Shown piece after piece: positions 35,444 to 43,253 of a stretch of 48,190 nt of DNA (the first letter of the stretch is position 1; every line of letters begins with the position of its first letter). Made by a program: the position numbers and the translations under genes. The stretch spans positions 1 to 48,190 of the forward strand of contig CADDZC010000024.1 of the NCBI GenBank assembly GCA_902812365.1, given 5' to 3'. The notes beneath the pieces are model-generated. The model did not search any database. It was not told the origin of the DNA and saw nothing but the letters and a program-made list of their open reading frames with translations. Source of the stretch: Acidobacteriota bacterium. Its GTDB lineage: Bacteria > Acidobacteriota > Terriglobia > UBA7540.

Positions 35444-36112
35444 ATGGAACTGAATCGACCGCGCGCGGAAACGTGCTCGGGCTTGGTGGAGATGCACGGC
35501 GGCAGTGGAGACGGCGCCGAGAGCCCGCAGGATGTGGCCGAGGTGATCGGTGCCGTAGTGGAGACGTGCCTAAAGCGATTTCGCCGGTGGCAGATACCGC
35601 CCAATTGGGCTTTCGGCGACTGGATCAAAGAGATGGCTGGTCAGGGCCACGTGGCGGCGTGGGAGGCCCTCGGACAATACGATGCCACGCGCGGGCTCGG
35701 TCCGGCAACCTTTGTGATGTGTCGGGTGATGGCACGCTGCCTCACTCGGTACCGTCAGGAGTGGGCGTTTGCCGGACGGTGTGAGGAATTATCGGCGGAG
35801 CCGGGTGATTCGGCTAAGGAGTGGGGCCGTCGTTATCCCCATCAAAACGAAGCTCGTATCTGGGAGCACCAGGACCTGGTCCGGGCGGTCAATCAGCTCA
35901 AAGAGCTGGATCGCTGGATTTTGAAGCAATTGTTCTGGGAAGAGCGGCGCGAAGAAGACGTCGCCGAGGAACTGGGAGTGAGCCAGCCGGCCGTCAGCAA
36001 ACGCAAGCGCACAATTTTGGGCAAGCTGCGCCGATTATTGACCAGTTCGGAGAGCGAGTCTGCCGCCTGCTGGACACCCAAGGCGCGGGCGGAAGCCTCC
36101 CCGTCGACGTAA
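35444..36112 (+). CDS. Sigma-70-like RNA polymerase factor
   Basis: A 222-residue protein with the two-part layout of a small sigma factor. Residues 55-108 resemble region 2 (AWEALGQYDATRGLGPATF, then a basic helix), and 153-197 form a region-4 helix-turn-helix (LKELDRWILKQLFW, VAEELGVSQPAVSKRKRTIL). It lacks regions 1 and 3. The N-terminal 30 residues and the tail are non-conserved-looking. GGGAGGACCC precedes the ATG at 35444. The next gene, the cysteine-ladder protein, begins 85 bases later on the same strand, so they probably form one unit. No anti-sigma factor is adjacent. It could also be a non-sigma DNA-binding regulator with a similar fold. Confidence 0.75.
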   Translation: MELNRPRAETCSGLVEMHGGSGDGAESPQDVAEVIGAVVETCLKRFRRWQIPPNWAFGDWIKEMAGQGHVAAWEALGQYDATRGLGPATFVMCRVMARCLTRYRQEWAFAGRCEELSAEPGDSAKEWGRRYPHQNEARIWEHQDLVRAVNQLKELDRWILKQLFWEERREEDVAEELGVSQPAVSKRKRTILGKLRRLLTSSESESAACWTPKARAEASPST

Positions 36113-36197
36113 AGCCGGCTTCAAGCCGGTGCCGTTCAGCACCACCCGAGAGGACCAAATTCGGATTCTTGATCCCTCGGTGCCCAAAGGAGACACC

Positions 36198-37562
36198 ATG
36201 CCGAATACACCTGAGGAAACACGACTGACGGAATTGCAGCAAACCGGGGAAGCTATCGGCAAATTAGCCAAAGACCCCGCCGCGTTTAATCGGACGGCGG
36301 AAGCGTTCCTGGCCGAGAACGTCGAGGCCTTCCAGGCCGAGCTTTCGCGGCTCGGGCTGCTGCCTTTTTGCATCCTGATCTGCCGCTGGTTCTGCAGCAA
36401 GCATTGTGTGCTGATTTGCTCGCGGCTGTGTCGCGAACCGATCAATCCGCAAGTGCTCACCATCGCCGAGATGCGCGATTTTGCCCTTGTCACTCAACAA
36501 CTTACGGCAAATGAGGGCTTGCTCAAGCAGTTTCTGGACGCCGTGGACAAGCAGGATGTGGACACGTTTAACAAGTTGCTGGCCGCGCAAAGGTGGCAGC
36601 CCTTCTGCCATCAGCTTTGCCACCTGCTCTGCTCCGTTCGCTGCCGCAGAGTTTGCAGGATTTTCTGCCCACCCGGCCCTATGATTACTGAGGTGGGGCT
36701 GATCCCAGCCTCGCAGATTGATCCGAGCGGGCGCGCCGCTGGGCCGAGCCTGCCACCCGGACCGACCTCTAGTGACAACAAGGCCGCCGGAGTCGGCGAC
36801 CACCCTTTCGGCGGATGGGTTAACATCAAAGGAGTCTTCAACATAGCCAACCCATTTCAGTATAAGGTGGAGTTTGCCACCTCCCCCGCCGGCCCCTGGA
36901 CCCCCATCCTGCAAGCCATCACCGACTACCACTGGTGCCATGGCGGGCCCTTGGTTTCCTATAGTCGGGTGCCGGACGCCAGCGGCTGGTACAACGTCGC
37001 TGATATGGACTGTGACGGGCTGGATTACCTCACGGACTGGCTCACTCCAAATGACAGAGATAAGCTTTATTATCTTAAACTTACAGTCAGAACAGCCGCC
37101 CTCGTGGAGTTCGCCAGTCCCCTCGTCCCGGTGCGCATTGATAACGGAGCGCCGCTTCCGGCGCCGCCCCTTATAGATCTTCAGCTTCAGGCACCGGATG
37201 GAACTCGCCGCAAACTGGGGTGCTGCGAGACCGTCCAGCAAGGCAAAGGAAACCTGGTCGTGATTACCCTCCAAGCCTGGGACGAGAACTTCAGCCATAT
37301 CGATGTCGAGCTGCTCGGTGGCTGCAACGCCAGCTTCCCGATTGTCGATACAGGAGGAACGGCGCTGTCCAAGACCTATAACGGCAACGTGGCGGATACA
37401 GGCTACCCCATGCCCACTGAATTCCTTTGGGACCCCTGGAAGGCCGGAATACCCCCTTGCTGCTATTTGCTGGACGTCGTCATCACCGACCGCGTCATCG
37501 CCAACAACACTTGGTCAGGAGGCCATTCGGCGCAGGGTTGGCACTCGATCACCATCGCCTAA
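36198..37562 (+). CDS. Protein with two six-cysteine C-X3-C helices, unknown function
   Basis: A 454-residue protein I do not recognise. It has no signal peptide. Residues 20-80 and about 100-160 are two copies of one unit: a helical lead-in (AEAFLAENVEAFQAEL and QFLDAVDKQDVDTFNKLL), then PFC and six cysteines exactly four residues apart: C58, 62, 66, 70, 74, 78 in copy one and C137, 141, 145, 149, 153, 157 in copy two. Residues 160-180 are a Pro/Gly linker. From 200 on come two beta-rich domains with further cysteines (DMDCDG, GCCET, GGCNAS, PCCYLL). If helical, each ladder puts six thiols on one face. Metal binding, thioether or disulfide chemistry are possible; none is shown. AAAGGAGACACC precedes the ATG, and a strong hairpin terminator lies 42 bases after the stop. 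Confidence 0.8.
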   Translation: MPNTPEETRLTELQQTGEAIGKLAKDPAAFNRTAEAFLAENVEAFQAELSRLGLLPFCILICRWFCSKHCVLICSRLCREPINPQVLTIAEMRDFALVTQQLTANEGLLKQFLDAVDKQDVDTFNKLLAAQRWQPFCHQLCHLLCSVRCRRVCRIFCPPGPMITEVGLIPASQIDPSGRAAGPSLPPGPTSSDNKAAGVGDHPFGGWVNIKGVFNIANPFQYKVEFATSPAGPWTPILQAITDYHWCHGGPLVSYSRVPDASGWYNVADMDCDGLDYLTDWLTPNDRDKLYYLKLTVRTAALVEFASPLVPVRIDNGAPLPAPPLIDLQLQAPDGTRRKLGCCETVQQGKGNLVVITLQAWDENFSHIDVELLGGCNASFPIVDTGGTALSKTYNGNVADTGYPMPTEFLWDPWKAGIPPCCYLLDVVITDRVIANNTWSGGHSAQGWHSITIA

Positions 37563-37604
37563 GTCGAGCCTCAAGCCCGCCGCGAGGCATAAACATAGCC
37601 AGGA

Positions 37605-37630
37605 GGCCCCGGAAAGCCGGTTCCGGGGCC
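37605..37630 (+). terminator. Hairpin terminator after the cysteine-ladder gene
   Basis: A perfect 10-base stem GGCCCCGGAA/TTCCGGGGCC with loop AGCCGG, located 42 bases after the stop codon. Only a poor U-run follows (CTGTTTG), so it might be Rho-assisted. Confidence 0.6.
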
Positions 37631-38041
37631 CTAAGCTGTTTGAAATGTAGAATTTCTTAAGCCCCGATGGCCTTGAAGACCCTGATAGCCTAAAATCCCC
37701 GCTTCGCGGCCTAATCCCCATCCGCCCGAGCGTAATGGTGGGGCAGCGTCTGGGTTCCCAACCGAGTTGAGGCCTCCAGACGGCGAATATTGGAGCCGTC
37801 AAGGAGGTCAACGATCGCCAGCGCACTCCCTAGATGGCCATTATGTCTATTATAATCAGTTCTTTGCACGGACAAAATCGCAGTTAAAATCGGGCTTTTA
37901 GAACACCACGCGATGTGTATATACGGTCCCTGACGGCGCGGAGCCTTGGTACAACTGGAACTCCCGGCTCCCGCCGGACATCCCCTTGCGCAAGGGGTGA
38001 ATCCAAGATGGGGAGTACTCGGCCAGTGGAGGGAGGCGACG
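37631..38041. other. Gene-poor stretch before the BON lipoprotein
   Basis: About 410 bases without a supportable gene. An AT-rich patch at 37841-37860 contains TATAAT on both strands (37851-37856 on plus), but no matching -35 on either side. Reading frames through it look like shadows of the downstream lipoprotein gene. The right end holds the ribosome site GGAGGGAGG for that gene. Confidence 0.45.
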
Positions 38042-39076
38042 ATGGGAAAACCGGTTTTACGCACCACTCTGCTTGTCCTCGCGCTGTCAGTCGTCTGGAC
38101 CGCCTGCAACGTCTTCAATAAGGCTCCCGATGATGGCGCCATTACTGCTGACATTGAGGCGAAGCTCTATCAGGACCCCACGCTGAAAACGCGCGATATC
38201 AAGGTAGACACGCAGAAAGGCGTGGTGGTGCTCAGCGGCACGGTCAACGCCGACAGTGAGAAGTCGGCCGCTGAGACCATCGCCAACCATGTCCCCGGCG
38301 TGAAGCAAGTGATTGATCAACTATCCGTTACGGCGCAGCAGGCGGCTGCCGCGCCCGTTGTGGCCCCGCCCGCGCCCGAACCCGCTAGTCCACCCCCAAC
38401 TCCCCGGCGCGCCCATCATCGTGTTGCGGGTACGCCCACCCGTCGGGCGCCGGCCGAGACCAGCGTCATTCCACAGCCGCCGGCCGCTTCCGAGTCCACA
38501 CCCGCCCCGGTGGTCGAGCGCCCGCCAGCCACCGATTCCCGGCCCGTCGAGCCGCCCCAGACCGTGACCATCCCCGCGGGAACGGTGGTTACCGTGCGCA
38601 TGATCGATAGCATTGACTCGAAGACGAGCCAGCCCGGCCAGGAATTCGCTGCCAGCGTCGCTGCCCCCGTTGTGGCCGGCGATAAGGTGGTGATTCCCCA
38701 GGGCGCCAACGCCACGATCCGCCTGGTGAGCGCCTCGCAATCGGGCAAGTTCGAGGGTCGTCCGGAAATTAAACTGGAACTGGCCTCGCTGAGCACCAAT
38801 GGGACCACGTACAGCGTGGCGAGCGGCTACTATGTAGCCCAAGGCAACTCGCGGGGAAAGCGCACGGCGGAGGCGATCGGCGGCGGATCGGCCCTTGGCG
38901 CCATCATCGGTGCCATCGCTGGAGGACGCAAGGGCGCGGCCATTGGGGCCGGGGCCGGAGCGGCCGCTGGCACGGGCGTGGAAGCGGCGAGCGGCCGCAC
39001 CGAAGTTAAAATTCCGTCTGAAACCAAAATCGACTTCACCCTGAAAGCGCCCCTCGTGATTACCCTGAGCCGATAA
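38042..39076 (+). CDS. BON-domain lipoprotein with glycine-zipper C-terminal half
   Basis: A 344-residue lipoprotein: signal 1-21 with lipobox ending at C22 (WTAC). A BON domain at about 32-97 (TADIEAKLYQDPTLKTRDI, VVVLSGTVN) is expected to bind membrane surfaces. A Pro/Ala-rich disordered linker spans about 100-185. The last 160 residues hold the same domain as the secreted protein at 16821-17600: IPAGTVVTVRMIDSI, a second strand set with VIPQGANATIRL, then the glycine zipper (GAIIGAIAGGRKGAAIGAGA) and IPSETKIDFTLKAPL. GGAGGGAGG precedes the ATG at 38042. Envelope integrity or stress roles are common for BON lipoproteins, but not shown here. Confidence 0.82.
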   Translation: MGKPVLRTTLLVLALSVVWTACNVFNKAPDDGAITADIEAKLYQDPTLKTRDIKVDTQKGVVVLSGTVNADSEKSAAETIANHVPGVKQVIDQLSVTAQQAAAAPVVAPPAPEPASPPPTPRRAHHRVAGTPTRRAPAETSVIPQPPAASESTPAPVVERPPATDSRPVEPPQTVTIPAGTVVTVRMIDSIDSKTSQPGQEFAASVAAPVVAGDKVVIPQGANATIRLVSASQSGKFEGRPEIKLELASLSTNGTTYSVASGYYVAQGNSRGKRTAEAIGGGSALGAIIGAIAGGRKGAAIGAGAGAAAGTGVEAASGRTEVKIPSETKIDFTLKAPLVITLSR

Positions 39077-39864
39077 CGTGTCGCCGGCTTTTTCTTTATC
39101 GCCGACACGCACGTTTCCCCCGGTGATCCTCGGATGTGGGCGTTCGCCGGGCGAGTCCGATGGCGGCAAGGCCACATTGTCCGCTGACGGACATTGCGAT
39201 TCCAAAAACGAACACTCCCAGATCCCCCCGCCTTAACCTTTAGCCCAAAGTAGTCTCAGAGCGACGGTCGCGATGTCAGATGGATCGTAGCGGCGCGTGG
39301 CTGTCGCCAGAATGAGTCACCGGCAGTGTCGATCTCAAACTCGTCGAACGTCGTGGAGGTGGATGCGAGATGGCCTCCGATTTGCTCCGTCGTTCCGGTG
39401 AGCTAGGCAACCGGGCTGCGCCGGCAAGTGGAACCGATCGCTTCCGGCAAGCGTATAGAGAATTGGTGCACGCCATGGTTGCGACACGACGCAAGGGTCA
39501 AGAAAGAAGAAGCTCGAAAGCGGAGGGTAGGAAAATTAACATTCTGTTGATAGGTTGATGACAGGCTAGGGCTAACGAAGCCCGCACTTTGATCGTCTAA
39601 GTGGGGCGAGAAGGCCAAGGGTCATGGGATCGCTGCCGCGTTAGGTTGGGCGGCCTCGGCGGCGGCGATCCCCAGCGAGAAGCGTAAAGACCCGAGCGGG
39701 TCCGGCGCTTTTCGTTTAACCCTGAGCGATTCTAGGCAACTCGCCACGAAAATGCAACCGCCACTCGAACCCGTTGAGAAAGAGGACGTATCGACAAGCA
39801 ACGATCCAACCGGGCCGGAGGAAACTGCGGTGCCAGTCCACCGCGAACCCAGAAAGGAGGAAAA
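39077..39864. other. Gene-poor stretch with several inverted repeats
   Basis: About 790 bases. CGTGTCG/CGACACG (39077-39083 and 39103-39109) directly follows the BON gene and could end it. A 62-codon frame from 39370 has GGAGG ten bases upstream but no recognisable content. From 39591 a frame without any good start codon stays open for 92 codons and ends at 39868 in an ATGA overlap with the next gene. Two hairpins lie inside it: 39628-39639 with 39659-39670, and GACCC/GGGTC at about 39688-39701. Confidence 0.45.
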
Positions 39865-40239
39865 ATGAAGCCATATCGCAATCTCCGACCTGTGACTTTG
39901 ACACTGGTGGCGCTGATCATGGCGAGTATCCCGGCAGGGGCTAAAGCGTCGCGTCACTTCAGCCTCGCCTACGCAGCATCGGTGGGCGGAACGCAGATTG
40001 CTCCCGGGAACTATAACGTCTCATGGGTGCAGCACAGTCCCCAGGCGACAGTCACGTTCATGAAGGGCAAGCAGGTGGTGGCGACCGCCGAGGCGAAGTG
40101 GGTGGAGCGGAACACGAAGTATGAGCGCAACATGGTCGTCTTCGCCAGCAAGCCGGACGGCTCGCGCGCGATTCTCGAGCTCCGGTTCGCCGGAATGAGT
40201 CGGGCGCTGGTGTTCGATAACGCGCCGGCGTCCCCGTAG
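39865..40239 (+). CDS. Small secreted protein, unknown function
   Basis: A 124-residue protein with a signal peptide (about 1-29, ending AGAKA) and a compact beta-rich body: HFSLAYAASVGGTQIAPGNYNVSW, TVTFMKGKQVVATAEAKW, ILELRFAGMSRALVF. The pattern resembles small periplasmic proteins of soil acidobacteria, but I cannot name a family. AGAAAGGAGG stands just before the ATG. The first bases overlap, as ATGA, the stop of an open frame that has no clear start. Confidence 0.75.
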   Translation: MKPYRNLRPVTLTLVALIMASIPAGAKASRHFSLAYAASVGGTQIAPGNYNVSWVQHSPQATVTFMKGKQVVATAEAKWVERNTKYERNMVVFASKPDGSRAILELRFAGMSRALVFDNAPASP

Positions 40240-40359
40240 ACCCGTCGCGGCGCTGCAACCGCCACTCCGCTCCGTGCATCGAAGTTAAATTTACAGCGGT
40301 GCCGGCGGAAAGCAGCGGGCCGGAGGTAACCAGAAGCTGACGCACGCGGTCTAACAGTT

Positions 40360-40384
40360 GGGCAGGCAGACGTATTGCCTGCCC
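40360..40384. repeat. Perfect inverted repeat, short hairpin
   Basis: GGGCAGGC (40360-40367) and GCCTGCCC (40377-40384) form an 8-base stem with a 9-base loop. It stands directly before the long hairpin at 40387-40459, so both may belong to one structured RNA. Confidence 0.55.
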
Positions 40385-40386
40385 GT

Positions 40387-40459
40387 GGTAAGGGGGAAGG
40401 GCTCGGACTCTCCTGATCTCCTCCGGCCGGGAGAGAGCCGGCGGTCCTTTCCCCCTACC
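40387..40459. ncRNA. Long imperfect hairpin, possible structured RNA
   Basis: The outer 14 positions GGTAAGGGGGAAGG (40387-40400) pair with CCTTTCCCCCTACC (40446-40459) with one wobble and one mismatch; an inner stem CTCTCC/GGAGAG extends it. The gap of 420 bases between the small secreted gene and the rhomboid gene holds no other gene. Strand and function are unknown. It may be an attenuator, a small RNA or a processing site. Confidence 0.4.
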
Positions 40460-40657
40460 ATGAGCGGGGCGGATTGTAAGCCCAGCCTTCCCTTCGCGCA
40501 AGCGCCCGGGCCGAAAGCGGTGTCGTCGCCCCCCCGAGAAGGGTGACCTCCCCGAGCCGGGCCCAACCCCAACGATCCTCGCCGATTCGGTTGCTTCTCT
40601 CATCCGGTCTCTTTGCCATCGAACAACACCCTGGCCAGGGGTTACAATGCTCGGTTC

Positions 40658-41362
40658 ATGTTCATTCCGCTGAGTGATCACATCCGGCGCACGAGCTTCT
40701 GGTTCTCCACGCTGGCCCTGATCGCGCTCAACGTGTACGTCTTCTGGCTCGAGTTGCAGTTCGGGCCCGACCTCAATCGCCTCATTTTCTATTACGGCAT
40801 CATCCCGGCCCGCTACACGACGGTGCAGGGGATCGCCACGCTGACACCCGCCGGTTTCTTCGTCCCCATTTTCGCCTCCATGTTCCTGCACGGCGGGTGG
40901 CTCCACCTGCTCGGCAACATGCTCTTCCTGTATGTGTTCGGCCGCAGCGTCGAGGACCGCTTCGGCCATCTCAAATTTCTCCTGCTCTATTTCCTGAGCG
41001 GCTTCGCCGGCGCTCTCTTACACATCTACCTGAACGCGGGCTCCCGGATTCCGAGCATCGGCGCGAGTGGCGCCATCGCCGGCGTGCTCGGCGCCTATTT
41101 TATCAGCTTTCCCCGAGCCCGCATCACCATGACCTTCTTCCCGTTCATCTTCTGGACGTTTGAAATCGCCGCCGTGATCGTGCTCGGGTACTGGTTCTTC
41201 ATTCAGTTCATTTCGGGTTATCAGATGCTGGAGATCGAGTCCGCCACCCAGGGCGGCGGCGTGGCCTGGTGGGCCCACGTAGGAGGGTTTGTGGCCGGCA
41301 TGCTCCTGGCCCTTACCCTGCGCCCGCGCCCTCGGCGTCCGGTCGTGGAAATCTGGGACTGA
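40658..41362 (+). CDS. Rhomboid-family intramembrane serine protease
   Basis: A 234-residue six-helix membrane protein that cleaves within membranes. The catalytic serine is S137 in GASG (IPSIGASGAIAGVLGAY) and the histidine is H207 in WWAHVGGFVAGM. HGGWLHLLGNMLFLYVFG is the typical loop-1/TM2 stretch. After the last helix it ends in a basic tail (LRPRPRRP). The ATG at 40658 has no Shine-Dalgarno; a TACAAT hexamer lies about 11 bases upstream, hinting at a leaderless transcript. It converges on the racemase-like gene 48 bases away. Confidence 0.9.
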   Translation: MFIPLSDHIRRTSFWFSTLALIALNVYVFWLELQFGPDLNRLIFYYGIIPARYTTVQGIATLTPAGFFVPIFASMFLHGGWLHLLGNMLFLYVFGRSVEDRFGHLKFLLLYFLSGFAGALLHIYLNAGSRIPSIGASGAIAGVLGAYFISFPRARITMTFFPFIFWTFEIAAVIVLGYWFFIQFISGYQMLEIESATQGGGVAWWAHVGGFVAGMLLALTLRPRPRRPVVEIWD

Positions 41363-41410
41363 GGCCGGGTCCGGTTCGCCCGAGGACTATGCTCGCGCCC
41401 CGCGACCCTC

Positions 41411-42520
41411 CTAGCGGCCAAACCGTTCCTTTCGCACCGTCAGTTTTTCAATCCGTTCCAGGTTGGGCGTGTAGCCGAGGCCCGGCGTTGGAGGCACGCG
41501 GATCGTGCCCCGGGGCGTGACCGTCACCTCGGGATCAATGATATCCTGCGTCCAATACCGGCGGCTGGCGGAGACGTCTCCGGGGAGCGTGAAGCCCGGC
41601 AGCGTGGAGAGCGCGATGTTATGGGCGCGTCCGACACCCGATTCGAGCATCCCGCCGCACCAGACGGGGATCTTCCGGGCGCGGCAGACGTCGTGGACCT
41701 CCCGCGCGGACGTCATCCCGCCGACGCGGCCCAGCTTGATGTTGATGATCTGGCAGGCGCCCGCCTCGATCGCCTTGCGGGCGTCGTCGGCATTGTGGAT
41801 CGATTCGTCGAGACAGACGGGCGTGGAGATCTCACGTTGCAACCGGGCATGATCCAGAATGTCGTTCCAGTGGAGCGGCTGTTCGATCATGAGCAGTCCG
41901 AAGCGGTCAAAGGTTTTCAGATGTGGCAGGTCCGCCAGCGTGTAAGCGGAATTGGCATCGACGGAAAGCGCGATGCGCGGGAATCGGGCGCGAATCTGCT
42001 CAAGCGGTTCCACATCCCACCCGGGCTTGATCTTCACCTTGATGCGCTGGTAGCCCGCCGCCAGCTCGCGCTCAATCTGATCCAGCAGTTCGGGAATCGA
42101 CTCTTGAATGCCGATCGAGACGCCGCATGGAATCTCCTCGAGAGTGCCGCCGATCAGCCGGCTGAGCGGCCACCCGCGTTGTTGCGCCTCCACGTCCCAC
42201 AGCGCATTCTCGAGGGCCGCCTTCGCCATCTCGTGGCCGCGAATCGGGCGGAAGCGCGCGGCCAGCCGGCTCGCCGACTCCCAGGCCTGCTGCAGGCTCC
42301 AGGGAATCAGAAAATCCCGCAGAACGTGCCACGCGGTTTCGGGAGTTTCATGGTTGTAAAGTGGAGCTTCCCCGCAGGTTACTTCCCCCCAGCCCGTCCG
42401 ATCGCCGACCGCCACCCGCACCAGCACAATGCGGCGCGTGGTGGTACGGCCGAAGCTGGTTTCGAAGAAGCGCACCAGCGGAAGGCGAATCTCGCGCAGC
42501 TCAACGCTTTCGATCGTCAT
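41411..42520 (-). CDS. N-succinylamino-acid racemase / o-succinylbenzoate synthase family enzyme
   Basis: Enolase-superfamily enzyme of 369 residues. The active site is complete: K161 and K163 in [11 protein letters not shown], metal ligands D188 (DAN), E213 (EQP) and D238 (DES), and K262 in NIKLGRVGG, with [13 protein letters not shown] near the end. The spacing matches Amycolatopsis racemase (K163, D189, E214, D239, K263). Members are either menaquinone-pathway OSBS or N-succinylamino-acid racemase. No other men gene is in the window, while the GNAT gene upstream overlaps it by 20 bases, so I favour the racemase. I started at the ATG at 42520, where the protein begins [15 protein letters not shown]; the frame is open 15 codons more. 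Confidence 0.88.
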   Translation of the reverse strand: MTIESVELREIRLPLVRFFETSFGRTTTRRIVLVRVAVGDRTGWGEVTCGEAPLYNHETPETAWHVLRDFLIPWSLQQAWESASRLAARFRPIRGHEMAKAALENALWDVEAQQRGWPLSRLIGGTLEEIPCGVSIGIQESIPELLDQIERELAAGYQRIKVKIKPGWDVEPLEQIRARFPRIALSVDANSAYTLADLPHLKTFDRFGLLMIEQPLHWNDILDHARLQREISTPVCLDESIHNADDARKAIEAGACQIINIKLGRVGGMTSAREVHDVCRARKIPVWCGGMLESGVGRAHNIALSTLPGFTLPGDVSASRRYWTQDIIDPEVTVTPRGTIRVPPTPGLGYTPNLERIEKLTVRKERFGR

Positions 42521-43253
42521 CGGCGGGATCCAACAGATAGTGTGAGAAGCGGTCTCCACGCACAAAGCCGGTTACGATCAGCTTTCGGTTGAACCATTTC
42601 TGGAACTGGGAACGTACCGCCGCCTGAAGGGCGCGGGCCTTCTTCGGCCGTTGCTCGGCCAGGCTCTCGAAATCGTTCGGGATGGCCACTTCCGCGGCCG
42701 GCCGGAGCTGCGGGGAGCGGGCCGGCTTTCCCTCCAGGGCTCGCTTGACGCGTTTCGATGTCAGCCACCACTCGCAAATCAAGCGGTCGGTCGGTAAACC
42801 CTGTTGCAAGCGGCTCGCCACCAGGCCGTAATAGTCCGGCACGTAGCGGCGGGCGATGGCTCCTAAGCGAACGATATTAAAAAAAGCGTTCTTCGCCCGC
42901 ATCGGATCGTAAGTCCATTCCACCAGCCGCACTCCGGCCCGCAGCGCTTCGTCCCGCTGGGCGAGCTTGAGGGCGCGGCCGAGGCCGCGATCCCGGTGCC
43001 CGGCGGCCACGCCCAGCGACAGCGAATGGAGGTAGCGCCGGCCATCGCGCCACGCCGGCATGGCCGCGACGAAACCGACCAACTGCCCGCGGTCGGTGAA
43101 GGCGCCGAGCGCGTGGCCGCCGATCCGGGTCAAGTTCACAAACAGGCGCAGCGGGTAGACTTCGGCGTCGGTATAGCCCCAGATCTCCTTCTGCAGTTCC
43201 ACGCACGCGGCCAGTTCCTCGCGCCGCTGGCAAGGGCGGATCGAATAGGTCAT
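42501..43253 (-). CDS. GNAT acyltransferase (COG3375-like), candidate N-succinyltransferase
   Basis: A 250-residue GNAT-superfamily protein. The CoA-binding stretch is [18 protein letters not shown] near residues 83-100, and the conserved [19 protein letters not shown] follows. It is a paralogue of the protein at 32028-32849. The stop overlaps the racemase-like gene by 20 bases and its start overlaps the mazG stop in ATGA, so three genes are coupled. In Geobacillus a GNAT enzyme next to the N-succinylamino-acid racemase transfers succinyl from succinyl-CoA to D-amino acids; the same role is likely here but not proven. The desuccinylase that completes that pathway is not in the window. Confidence 0.82.
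   Translation of the reverse strand: MTYSIRPCQRREELAACVELQKEIWGYTDAEVYPLRLFVNLTRIGGHALGAFTDRGQLVGFVAAMPAWRDGRRYLHSLSLGVAAGHRDRGLGRALKLAQRDEALRAGVRLVEWTYDPMRAKNAFFNIVRLGAIARRYVPDYYGLVASRLQQGLPTDRLICEWWLTSKRVKRALEGKPARSPQLRPAAEVAIPNDFESLAEQRPKKARALQAAVRSQFQKWFNRKLIVTGFVRGDRFSHYLLDPADDDRKR

Noticed and set aside
39370-39558. 62-codon frame in the gap after the BON gene
   Set aside because: A GGAGG lies ten bases upstream, but the sequence is plain, basic and matches nothing I recognise.
40358-40546. 62-codon frame before rhomboid
   Set aside because: It covers the long hairpin; composition follows the stem sequence, and there is no ribosome site.
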